Part shown: piece by piece, positions 1-17,121 of the stretch
Layout of the letters: every line of letters starts with the position of its first letter
Numbering within the stretch: position 1 is the first letter of the stretch
Assembly: GCF_932526225.1 (NCBI RefSeq)
Contig: NC_064034.1
Location: 16,568,887 to 16,628,886, forward strand
Direction of reading: 5' to 3'
DNA length: 60,000 nucleotides
DNA from: Nematostella vectensis
Taxonomy: Eukaryota; Cnidaria; Anthozoa; Actiniaria; Edwardsiidae
The notes under the pieces: model-generated
Told to the model about the DNA's origin: nothing
Seen by the model: the letters and a program-made list of their open reading frames with translations, nothing else
The model's database searches: none
Program-made: the position numbers and the translations under genes

Positions 1-1553
1 ACCTTCCTTCACCCCTTCCACCTTCCCCACCCTCCAATCGCATCTTCCCTCACCCTCCCTTTTCACCTTTCCTCACCCTCCAATTACACCTTCCTTCCTT
101 CACCCCTTCCACCTTTCCTCCCTCTCCCCTTGCACCTTCCCTCACCCTCCCCGATTTGCACCCTCAAAATCACTGTACCTGATGCAGTAGTAGTGGAATG
201 CTCTTGGGTGAGTACTCTGATTTGACACTTGTCTCCATTTCCTCTCTCATTACCTCTGACTGGTTAATCAGTGGTTGGGCTTCCCTTATCTAAGAATACC
301 AACAATATTCATTCAGCTGGTGCTATGTTCACCGAATATAAAAACTATACTGCATGTGATATTACTATAACCAAAGCAATATATAAACATGGTATTTCAT
401 CAAAGGGAAATGATTTAGCTCTCTACACTAGGAACATACCGTTAAGGTTTTTGAGACAGCAAGTTTGCGCTCACGTCTAAAGTGCTCGATGTCTTTAGGA
501 AGGGGAACAGATCTGGTATAGAACATATGGAATATACATAAGTAACTTAAATGATACAACTAACACTAGCTGGAATATTTGTGACAAATAAAGCAGAGGA
601 CATTATCTCTTACAATAATATACAGTAATATACTTTTTCAATAGAAATTAAAAAAAAAAATTGGCATGCATCTTATATCCTTGGAGAAAGTCTGATAAAG
701 AAAGTCCTTTAAAGATTTTGAATGCATCCTGTATAATGAAAAACAAATGATATAAGCAATACTTGACATCCTTACAAAAGTAAAATACTATCAAATAATT
801 ATTAATTTATGATTAATAAATGTAACAAGGTATTTTTTCCGGCGCAATGCTGTCACTTAACTTATGAGACATTATGAGATCTTTGAGAGATTTCAATAAA
901 CAGAATTTTTATTCTAGTATTCTAGCATATTATCTAAACAGTGACTGTTCAGAAATCGCAATCAAATCCAATTAAATGCGTTCGAAAAACTGAACTAATA
1001 GTTACAAGTTTGTGTTTTGGATTTGACGCTCGGTTCAAAGAAATGCGGATTACTATATAATTTAAATAACTTTAATGAACGAAAACTTAAAGCAGTCAGA
1101 ATCCCATAGGAGTGTGATCCGCGTCCTGTCATGCCAAAATTTCGCGGACGATAAGCTTAAATTATTTACGAAGCTAATACATTTCTCAACGAACAAATAT
1201 AAACTTAAGTTACAAGTTAATTAATAAGTGATAGTAAACGATAATGTTTAACTTCACAACCAAATCATGTTAGATCCTAAGACACTGGTCCCCGCTTACC
1301 TACACCTGCAAAACTAGATAAACCCTGACAAAACACCGTAAAGAGAGCTCTGCGTGGAGTCTACTATTTTCAAACAAAACCTAGCAACAACAGGAGAAGC
1401 TTCCTACGAACCGGAAAGGCGATTAAAACACAAACACAAGAAAGCATGAAGCGAGAGAACGACGAAATGATAGCAATGTCAAAATTTAAAAAGTCAAACC
1501 ATCATATATCATAATATCTGCAATGGTTGTTCAGTAAACAAATAATAACTTAC
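1..1553. other. C/T-rich minisatellite then AT-rich non-coding sequence
   Basis: Positions 1-165 are a degenerate C/T-rich tandem repeat built from variants of a 'caccttccctcaccctcc' unit. From 166 to 1553 the sequence is AT-rich with short ORFs that lack codon structure. No exon could be supported here. It probably contains the first intron of the minus-strand gene whose first coding exon ends at 1554. Confidence 0.5.
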
Positions 1554-1694
1554 GCACCCAAGCGCTTTGACTTGGCCTGGACGCAAAAAATTCCCCTCTT
1601 CGATCTCATTTTGGAGTTCCTTCAGCTCTTTCTTTAACTCTTCTTCTTGCGCTCTGACCTTTTCTGAGGCCGACGATTCATATATTCCCTCCAT
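1554..1694 (-). CDS. First coding exon of an unrecognised coiled-coil protein (partial gene)
   Basis: Reading from the ATG at 1694, 47 codons run to a strong 5' splice site (GTAAGT) just after 1554, ending in phase 0. The peptide starts MEGIYESSASEKV and continues with a charged heptad-like stretch (about residues 13-33, rich in E, K, L and Q) that should form a coiled coil, then ends near RPGQVKALGC. I do not recognise the family. Later exons must lie to the left, within or beyond the first 1.5 kb, and could not be found. The start is about 900 bp from the plus-strand ATG at 2598, a head-to-head arrangement compatible with a shared promoter. ORFs on the opposite strand here are shadows. Confidence 0.55.
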
Positions 1695-2597
1695 ATCTTT
1701 ATTCGTGGGACAAGGGTGTTATTTCTGGTGTTGTTGTGGTTCCGGGGGTGCAACCTTCCATTGCGTTTTGGCCGCCATTTTTGCTCACTTAGTTACCACT
1801 GCAGGCCTCGATCTGATGTCAACTCAAAACTTTCATCCCTCCCCCCTACGTAACTGAAACAACTATGAAATTACCTTTATTTAGATCTTAAAGACTACGA
1901 AAAAAAACAATATCACAAATAGCTAGATCTTCTTTTATCTTCTATCACTTAGTATTTGGTTCTAAAAAAGTTACTGAATTGTTCTGACATTTTTACCTCC
2001 CCTCCCCTCCCCTTACCTTCTGTCGTTTTTGTCTAGTACTTGAAACCGCGAAGATTTGAAAATGGAGTTCAACCGTTCTCTTCTGTGACGAGAATTGTGA
2101 GTACTTTATATGGATTCCATTCTAGTCTTAACGTCTTTGAATGATGCCGATGGATTGAAAGATAGGGGATCTATAAAAGTAACTTAATAACTCATTTACA
2201 GAGAAAAATAAGGATAAGTAAGTAATAGAGAATCGTCTACTGATTATATCGGATAACAAGCTTCGAAAATATTACTTAAGTTACTTTCTTTTGATTCCAT
2301 AATGTTCGAATGTGTTATCTTAGTGGTGGCGAATTGTCAATCCGGGAAATTCCGAGACGGAGAAAAGGCCGTTTAGAAAATCTGGGAAAACGAGATCTTT
2401 CTTTTCTAAAGAAAACAAAAAGTCTCCGAGAGTTCGAGATGCCTTAAAAGTTTGCGAGAAAATCAATGTTTCTAGGGACCATTCGCAACCCCTACTGAAA
2501 TATTGAGCACAATTTATACCAAATTAAATTTTGCGATTCAGCAATTTTTATTGTTGTACAAGCTGTTTACAATTCTTGCTTCCTAGCAGTACAAGCA
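1695..2597. promoter_or_regulatory. Divergent intergenic region, possible bidirectional promoter
   Basis: About 0.9 kb separates the two divergent start codons. A 3' splice site-like tract ends just upstream of the ATG at 2598 (cttcctagcag), so a 5' UTR exon of the plus gene probably lies in this interval. No TATA box was identified. That the interval is a promoter is inferred from gene orientation only. Confidence 0.4.
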
Positions 2598-8738
<6,141 letters not shown>

Positions 8739-8743
8739 TATGA

Positions 8744-9481
8744 TGTGAAAGCACTTGGCTACACACGAGTATTCCTGAATGTACACCTACCTGCCTGTTC
8801 TACAAAACATCTTCTAGGCGACTCGCAAGGTGCTGAAATATAGCTATAACCATCTAACAGTACTAGTGTAGCCTCACTCTGATTGACACAAGATGGACAA
8901 AATGTTGGTGAAGTACATCACAGCACGTGGTGTATAAACAACAAAATACCACTGGAAACGAAAGTTAATAATAGCTGTCGTCATCGTTGTATACAGAAAA
9001 AGAAAGTATCGCTAGAACTTTCACGGGCCATGGTCTACAGGAATGTTAGTTGTGTATATTGTCGTTTACTGGCTCTGTGCAGTCTTCGACACAGTTTTCG
9101 TGAAGTATTGTCTTCCTTAACTGAGAGAACACATCACCATACCTGTTCAGCTGTTCCCAATTAATCACGCCAGGGGCTTTTAAGTGGCCCTTGTAATAAT
9201 GTAGCTAATAGACATTGCGAACCTGTAAATCAAGTTGTCAAAAACGTATACTGTGTCTGATAAATATGGAAAAAATAGCGCTGAGAGGCTGGGCAATTTC
9301 CTTTGAAATTAAAAGAAAATACACTAACAATAGTTTCTCCTATCTTAAGAGCTTTTCTTCTGCCACTTAAATAGTTTTTAAAAAAGTGGACCATTATACC
9401 TCAAGGGGGACTGTAAGCGTCAACACTTATCCCCCGCACTAACAAACTCGACTCTCATTTTCATTTATAAAGTCCAGCTTT
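8744..9481. other. Intergenic, nothing recognised
   Basis: This interval lies between the end of the RIN13-like gene and the 3' end of the minus-strand GPCR. It should hold both 3' UTRs (tail-to-tail genes). No clear gene or repeat was seen. Confidence 0.5.
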
Positions 9482-10405
9482 CTAACTGTGAAGTTGGGAG
9501 GGCGGAGCCTCTGTAATAAGGCGGGAGGATCTCACTGATTTAACCGTGTCTGACTTACAATATCTACTGCTCGTCTTAAGTCCGAACATCTTCCTGACTG
9601 CGCCCTTAAAACCAGGCAGTCTCGGCCAGTAGATAAGAGGGTTCATGAAGCTGTTCCCATATTGCAAGAACTTTAAGGCAAGCACCAAATTCAACGAGGG
9701 CTTGACCATGGGATCCAGCGCTAGATAAAATACCAGGGCCTGGAAAGGCAAACAAGTCACAAGAAATGCGCTAGTTACCATAAAAAGAGTCTTACTAAGT
9801 TCACGCTCTCGCTTGGCGTGACGCGTGCTTAGGTTACGATGTTTGAAGGTGATCCACAGTGCGAAGTGTGACAAGACCAAAATAGCAGTAGGGATGAAAA
9901 GAAGCGTGACCACCGTAATGTATAAGTATAGGCTTCGCGTGATGATGCCAGTGGATGTCAGGAACCCTTGAAGGTAGATAACCACAGGGATTATCCAGCT
10001 TATCGCTATGGCAACCAGGTAGTGCCTCAGGGTGGCCCTGCGGTGTCTGCGTGGTGCCTTGACCATGTAGAGGCGCTCCAGCGAGATCACTGCAAGCGTC
10101 CATATACTACACGCACCGAATATCATATCCAGAGCCTGGTAGGCTGACAACAAGTAGCTGTTCTTCACGAAGACGGAAGGGTTGGATATGAAGAGCAAAT
10201 ACATGGGTAAAGGAACAAGTCCCACTAGTAGATCAGTGATACTCAGATTGATCAGGAAATACGTGGTACGACGCCGTAAACTGTGCGTCTTGATTAGTAC
10301 TATTAGCGTCAACACGTTCAGTGCTATTATCACGAGGGTTTCCATACCCAGGGCAGATAACCAAGCAGCGGATGACCCTAGTAGCGCAGGCGCAGTTTTG
10401 TTCAT
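9482..10405 (-). CDS. Class A (rhodopsin-like) G protein-coupled receptor, single exon
   Basis: A 307-residue intronless ORF with seven hydrophobic segments. Visible class A landmarks: TM1 Asn in ALNVLTL, TM2 LSITDLLVG, a TM3 end ISLERLYMV (ERL instead of DRY), TM6 TCLPFQALVF (Leu where the usual CWxP Trp would be), and TM7 NPLIYWPRLP (NPxxY). The N-terminus is short with an NKT glycosylation site. The C-tail is Ser/Arg-rich and could be phosphorylated. It should sit in the plasma membrane and couple to heterotrimeric G proteins. The ligand cannot be predicted. Intronless class A receptors of this size are common lineage-specific expansions in cnidarians. No frameshift or truncation is visible, so it is likely functional. 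Confidence 0.93.
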   Translation of the reverse strand: MNKTAPALLGSSAAWLSALGMETLVIIALNVLTLIVLIKTHSLRRRTTYFLINLSITDLLVGLVPLPMYLLFISNPSVFVKNSYLLSAYQALDMIFGACSIWTLAVISLERLYMVKAPRRHRRATLRHYLVAIAISWIIPVVIYLQGFLTSTGIITRSLYLYITVVTLLFIPTAILVLSHFALWITFKHRNLSTRHAKRERELSKTLFMVTSAFLVTCLPFQALVFYLALDPMVKPSLNLVLALKFLQYGNSFMNPLIYWPRLPGFKGAVRKMFGLKTSSRYCKSDTVKSVRSSRLITEAPPSQLHS

Positions 10406-13400
10406 TGTGCTGTCTTATCTAAACCTGAGAGTAAGAAAACAACGCGAAATTAGCATTTCAAACTGTGCAATTCACAAAATAAGATTGAGAAATATAAAAC
10501 AGTTGCACATCTTACGAAAAAGTCATAATTGCGTCGAGACATAACACGACAACATAATGCGCTCTTCGCTTTCCAATCTCGACATTTGTCAAGAAAGATC
10601 TTACTGATATCTTTCGCTTTCATTTCATTTTAAATAGGAGCAAGGCATGCGATGTGTATGGCTCGCCAAGGACCTATTCAGAGTAAAAGCAAACCCCTCT
10701 TGACAAATTGAGCATATCCTCTTGTTATAACAGCTTTTAAATGCGTACAATATAGCCTCGAGCGAGTTTGGGCGTAGTTACTAGAAACGCTGTTTCGTCT
10801 AGAAGCCGCAAAAGCTAGTAATTATCACGTTAATTGCAAAAAAGGGAATTTCGGCTTTTTTATTCTTACGGAGAATGGCTAAATAACCTATTAACCATAG
10901 TCGCTGGTGCAATGATATTCTCGAGATATTAGAACCAAGTTCACATCTCTTCGCAGACAAAATTTACGCGATTTTAATTTTCGCAACCTGTTTATGCGTG
11001 ACACCTCAGGGGTTCTCTTGATTTTGTTTTCTTTGCAAGACAGTACTACAGGGCCGTACTTAACATGAGACAAAAACTCGTATTAATCTCAGACAAAGTT
11101 TTCATGTTAAAAGCATATAAAAGTCGAAAAATATTTCTTGAGTATGGTTATCTAGGCGCCCTGGAAAGTAAAGTGAAATTTAGAAATCAGTTATACAACT
11201 TTTATTATGACTTTCCGTTGTTTTGAGATTGATTAAAACGATTTTTCTAGTGCGACAAAAGTTGAGAGCCACATTTTGCCGGCCTCATATCGCAAACTAG
11301 TATTATCAAAACTCACAATATCTTTTTAGGTTCCTGACCTAGCAGAGATTGGCCAAATAACAGTCTCTACTAACAACTTTATAATGTAAAATGCACAGGT
11401 CCCTTTTTCACGATACGTTTAGGCTATTGTCTCGGTAAAAGTATATAAACAAAGTATCATATTTTGATATATTTCCGTCCCTTTTAATTTAAAAGATAAA
11501 CTCATTTCGCGACACACCTATAGTATAATAGTTAACTTACAGTTCTGGTGACTTTTCTTGAAGCATTTCGCCTACCCAACATCAATCAATCCTGCTATGT
11601 TACTGTGTGCCTTTAGATACCTCTTGTGGGGCGATTCTCAGCTCTATCTGCGTCGATTATTCATAAACGGAAATGGAACAAAATACGAAAGACCTTTTTG
11701 ATAGCATTTTTCTTGTTAACAATAGAGAAATCATTCTCCCCCATAGAGGCGCTCGAAGTATGTTGCTTTATACCTCAAGGGAAGCTAGCAAGACCCACAC
11801 CAGCAGTGCCACCGTTAACCCTCGCTATAAAAAGTACAATGATTTATTTTTAAAATAGCAATAAAAGGCGAATTTCTTGATATCGATTAGCGTGATATCT
11901 GATAACCATCCATTTAGCATATGACAAACTTGAAAAAAGGAAGTCACGGTAAAACATGATATTTTAACTCATAAAATCACGGGAAATCGTCATAAGAACG
12001 ATGCGTGCTGCTTTGATTTGTAGTTTTTTTAACTTACAGGAAATAAGGAAAGAAAAACAAATTAGAAATTGTTCTTAAACAAACTATTATTTTGCGGTAC
12101 GGGGAGTATATTTTTACTCATTATCCATTTTATCTGATTTTTAAAATGATTTAGGGCGATGGAAATATTTTTTTTCAAAATAGCTATTTGTATGATGAAG
12201 CAAAAGGTGTCAACGCAAATGAACTATATCCCCTTTGCTAATTCAGTAATCTTAGAAAGGAAAACGGTCTGTACACATTATGTGTGAATTTGAAAGACAG
12301 CTCTGTTCGGTAATTAATTCATTACCGACGGATGTTGACGTTTCTTTAAAAAGCTGTGAGCTCAAACCTTAGAGGCTAACCCTGAAAACATGTTTGCCTG
12401 TAAAATGAGTTGTATAGCGTTAGTTTCACGACAAGACTTTATAATACTCGCTTTTCATTTACGTCGGAATTAAAGAAAGTTATTTTTATGTTTTGCTGAT
12501 TTTTGGTCCTTCTTTTATCGTTCTCGATATGCCCGTCGGGAATTTGTGTTGTTTTTTATAAGTTAAGATTGTTTTAATAAGTTTGGCTGTGCTGAGGCAA
12601 AATGATATCCGTTTTGTTACATCAAGACCATTTTGGGGGCAAATTAAATATATCAACTTGATGTGCTAAACTAGACTTCTAATTTATATGATTAGAATAT
12701 TCGTCACAAACTAATGCACTCCAGTTATTTGTTCAAAGGAGGGACGAATTAATGCTAAGGGTTTCTTTAAATATAACGCTTAGTTGTCATATACGGCATT
12801 TTTTTACGTAAAAAGACTCCTTATTTTGCTTTTAAATCTCATCTACGGATACCAATTTACGTTTTATCAAAAAAAAGATATGCCCCTAAAGAAAATCGGG
12901 AAAAAAAACACCCGCGAAACTGTATAATAACACTAATTATCGCTTTTGATACGTGAAGATTCGAATAAAGATTCGTATAAAGGCGAGACAGCAGTTAAAA
13001 CATCAATGTTTAGTAATTCTAGAAAAGTATTAAAACATGTAACGTCAAACTAAAAGGAATATAGGCAGACAAAACAGGAAAATAGGGTAATATAAATATA
13101 CCATACCTTGAACGTATTAAGTCTTGTATGCTTCCTAGAAAAGCACAAAACCATTCCAATGGTTCGAGCCAAGTGTTTTTAGTAAGTCAGTACTCGACGA
13201 GGAAACGAAGTTTGCTATCAGTTGCTTGTTGCAAAACACGTCGCTATACATTAGAATTGTGAATTTCCCGTCCAAACAGCTGCCAAATGAGCCAAGTTTC
13301 GCAGGCTGGATAAGGCGAGCACGATGCAATATGATAGGAGGTTCGGTTTGGCTCGTGTGAGAAGATTCCCAGTCTGCAGTTCAGGGGTCTGAGGTTATAA

Positions 13401-16400
13401 TATTTTGGTATAAAAAAGGTATGGCTAAATGTATTATAGGCAACGAATACAAAAACCAGCGCCGCGCTACTACAGACACTAACAAGAAAAAAAAATCTGC
13501 TCCTTGATTCCCACTTCGCTCACCTGACGTTAAGCCAAAATGACAAGTTTCGTTGCGTATGTGAACAAAATTGGTGAGCTATCATCTGAGATAATTTAAA
13601 GTGAGTTTTGCGTGTTGAGTCATGTCAACTCTCTTAGTTTGTTCCGCAAGCGCCTTGACTGTTGTCAAGTCATTGGTCGCGCAAAAGAACTTGCCGAGTT
13701 GGATCGTGATTTGCCCATTTGAGTGTCGTCACTACAGCGCTGTTGCTACCGACAAGTAGCAATAATACAAAGTCCATTTGCTTTGACCAGCCACCTCCGG
13801 TTTCCGTCCTTCTTTGGAAGGCTAGACCTTTCTTACAATTGCAAGTTCAACGGGAAAGCCACTTGTTCCGGCAAAAAGCCATTCAATAAATCGAACTAAA
13901 GCTGGCGTCTAATGTGTAATGCTGATATGGCGATAGAGGCTTGGTGAGAAGGTTACCTTTATCGATAAGTTGCTTAAGCAATAAGAAAAGAATCCACTTT
14001 TCCTTTTGATATCATTTAAGAGTAACCACTTTGAAATGATTTGTTAAAAAGAGAATTGTTTCCAAAGCCGAATTGTCAGCGGGTGGCTCTCGCCAACAAT
14101 TCAATAAGAATTGGAATCAATTTGGGAGAATACTAGAGCGTGTCGATAGGGTTAAAAAAGATAAGCCATTTAAACCTAAATAGCATAAATAATTCTACCA
14201 GTTTCACTGCCCTCAAAAGATGTAGATGTCGAAGCCTTAAAAATTTCCGGGATTTTTTTTTCCTCACCAGGGAACTAAGTCGGATATTTTCCCTCTCTTT
14301 CGGGTCGATAAGTGGATATGGTTGGAACAATTCTCAAAATATTAGAAAATGATATCTATGTTTTCTTCGCCTTAATTGCAGTAGCATGAAAAAGGAACGA
14401 AATTGAAAAGAAAAAGCAGTACTGTTCTCTTTGTAGGATGGAGCCCCTGTTTTTTTTAGCACACAAAATATAATAAATTCCTTACCTTCTCTTAAAAATA
14501 ATCCAGCAGATATATTCTAATACCCGTCTAACGTAGGGCTTTGATAAGGACTTTGTGACAGCAGAATTTAACGAACTCTTGAATGTTTCACCGAATGTCA
14601 ATATCGACTCTGTTTGAATACGATTGAATGGCGATATCTGGTCAAGCTCCCTTATCTTATTAATCATTGCCTAGTTACTGAGTGCTCAACAATTGCGATG
14701 TTTGACTAATTGCTCTGACTAGAACTCTCTGCAGAAAATGTCGACCGTCAATTATCAGCGCCACAATCTATTACATGAGGACTCTGAATTCTTATAGGCC
14801 TATCTATGAATGTAATTACAATCGCTTTACGATAACTTTCGAATGCGAGTTCCCGAAGGTAATTTCTTTAAAATAATATTGTCGAGGAAACACCCACCTG
14901 TTTTAACTTTCCTCGCCTATACTCAATTCCAACTTATGATTTCTATTGCGGGGTAAGTAACAGGGCGTTTTCCCGTATACTAAATTTAACGCTTACGCCG
15001 AAAAGTGATAGCCGCCGCCTCAAGGAATCTTAAGACTCATGAAAAAAAAAAAAAATTCAAGTCAATTACACTACTTCAAATGCACATTAAATTTCAATAG
15101 GCATTTTGTTCAACTAGTCTAAAACAAACGCAATAAAAAAAGTTAATAATTATTTTTTATCATTAAGTATTTTTATAGGACATTTAGGCAATGCTACCTA
15201 AAACTAACGAATAACGTAGTAAAATTATACCCAGTGATAAAAAAAAAAAATATTTACATTTTTTTATTATCTTACAATCACGCATGGGACCTGCATCACT
15301 AACAATTTTTTTATCTCACGCGAGCTCGCGTCGTGTTTAATAGAAATTGGAATGGAAATAGTGGAATTGGCTGACCATCAATCGGCTTGTACCGGCTGTG
15401 AGACTTCCACGGCCAAAACAAATTATGCAAAATAATTACAACCAGATCAAGAAACTGAGACATAAGACCAAGGGATAAATGGTCTTGAGGATTTGCATCC
15501 AACCGAGGCGATAGGAACTACTGTAACGCGAAATAATAGCACAGGTTCTTATCAAATCTTAAATCGAACAAGGAAAAACAACATAATTGACCAATTCTAC
15601 AAAACGCTCAAGGTACCACACAAGAAAAAGAGATCGGTATAACAGCTCAAGTCACACAGAGATATATTCTATTCTGATGCTATTTCCTAACACAAAGCAC
15701 GCTCTAGATGATATGGGATAGGGGGAACTTGATCAGGGCCAATCAAACATTGGCCTAGGATTGGCTGGGGGGGGGGGGGGGGATTCGGAGTCATAGGTAT
15801 CATATGGAAAAATATGGTGTTTAATAGGAATTGCCCCCATGTGCACGCCCCTGACTTTTGCACGCAAACATATGCTAAGTATTTCCATAAAAAAACAGTT
15901 CCAGCTCAATGCGAACCAGGGTAGTATTGTAGTTTAGACAATTACTTTGATTTCGGGAAAGAAATATCAGGGCAGAGCGCTATTAGAAATAATGTGGCGT
16001 GGTGAATATAGGTGTAGCCAGGCAGCGGTATTCCACGAAAAAATGCAATATGCGTCAAAAAGAAGATTGGTTGATGGAATAACAGCCGTTTTGACTGCGA
16101 ATTGGCTTCCGTCAAACAAACAGTCTCGTCTTAGGAACTAGAAGCAAAAGGTACACGTGTGATTAAAAAAAAGTGTAAATTGACGGATAAAAGCATTCTC
16201 ATTTATTTACTGAAATAATCATAACTTATCAGCGCTTAAGAGCAATGATAAGAGAAATCCCTACACTCTAATGGCAAGCTTGAATGCCTCGATGTTTTCA
16301 ATGTTGACTAACAAGGAAGGAACCAATGTCGGAACCAATACGGTGACTATTGACTGATGTTGTAGGCAACCTTACCAGCGTCGCACGTTCTTTGTAGCGC

Positions 16401-16470
16401 AGCTATGCAGACGCAATGCCTGGACTGAATTTGTACCGTACCACACCGTTCACCAGGGCCCTAGCAGAGG
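10406..16470. other. 6 kb gene-poor AT-rich region
   Basis: Only short ORFs (60-90 codons) without recognisable domains or flanking splice signals, for example at 11626-11858, 13135-13329, 14133-14352 and 14482-14667. A run of 16 G lies at about 15766, and A-runs at 15040 and 15240. No RNA gene was recognised. It probably includes promoter or distal sequence of the GPCR, but no element could be supported. Confidence 0.5.
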
Positions 16471-16474
16471 GGGG

Positions 16475-16895
16475 TAGTCAAAGGGCATATGTACTCCCGT
16501 GGGAAATCACTAAAGAAAGGAAGCAACTATGCTAGTCGTGTCAAGGGGAATATTAAGAAAAGTGATGTTGCCGAGTTTGTAACTTGGTCTGGGTCAAATT
16601 ACGGCGCCTTTGGTAAAATGACGTCAAAAGCCCAGCATGGAAACGAGGCTGACATGAAAATCATTAATATCGTTGCTATTTTACAACGAAATATCACGAA
16701 ACTTGCAGCGGATAATCATCACATCATTCAGAGGACATACCCTTCTTTTAATTCTGTCACGTAACCCTTGACATGAAAACCAGGCATATTTATAAAATCC
16801 TTAATATCTATATTACTTGTTAACGAAATCTCACGAAACTTGCAGCAAATGACTAAATCGAATTTTGAGGCAATGATTTCATTTTTGTCATGTGA
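16475..16895. repeat. Left terminal inverted repeat of the transposon
   Basis: It matches 20215-20656 in inverted orientation with small indels. The 91-codon ORF at 16489-16764 is inside the repeat and is not conserved as an ORF in the right copy, so it is not a gene. Confidence 0.8.
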
Positions 16896-17121
16896 TTAAC
16901 ATGACATGAAAACGAGGCTGATTACTCAATTACATGAAAACGAGGCTCACAAAATCTTTGCTTCAAGGCATTTTTCTTAAAATCAAGAATAAAAGTTTGA
17001 ATTCTATGTTAAATGCCTTATCGAACGAAAATACACAGTGGATTACATCAAAAGTCCTCTACTACTATACATCAAATGTAGTCCTTGTCTTAATCAGAAT
17101 TCCTGATAAATATCATCAGTC

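Noticed and set aside
11626-11858. Two overlapping short plus-strand ORFs
   Set aside because: No homology recognised, no coding bias visible, isolated in gene-poor sequence.
16489-16764. 91-codon ORF at the left of the transposon
   Set aside because: It lies within the terminal inverted repeat and is not preserved in the right-hand copy.
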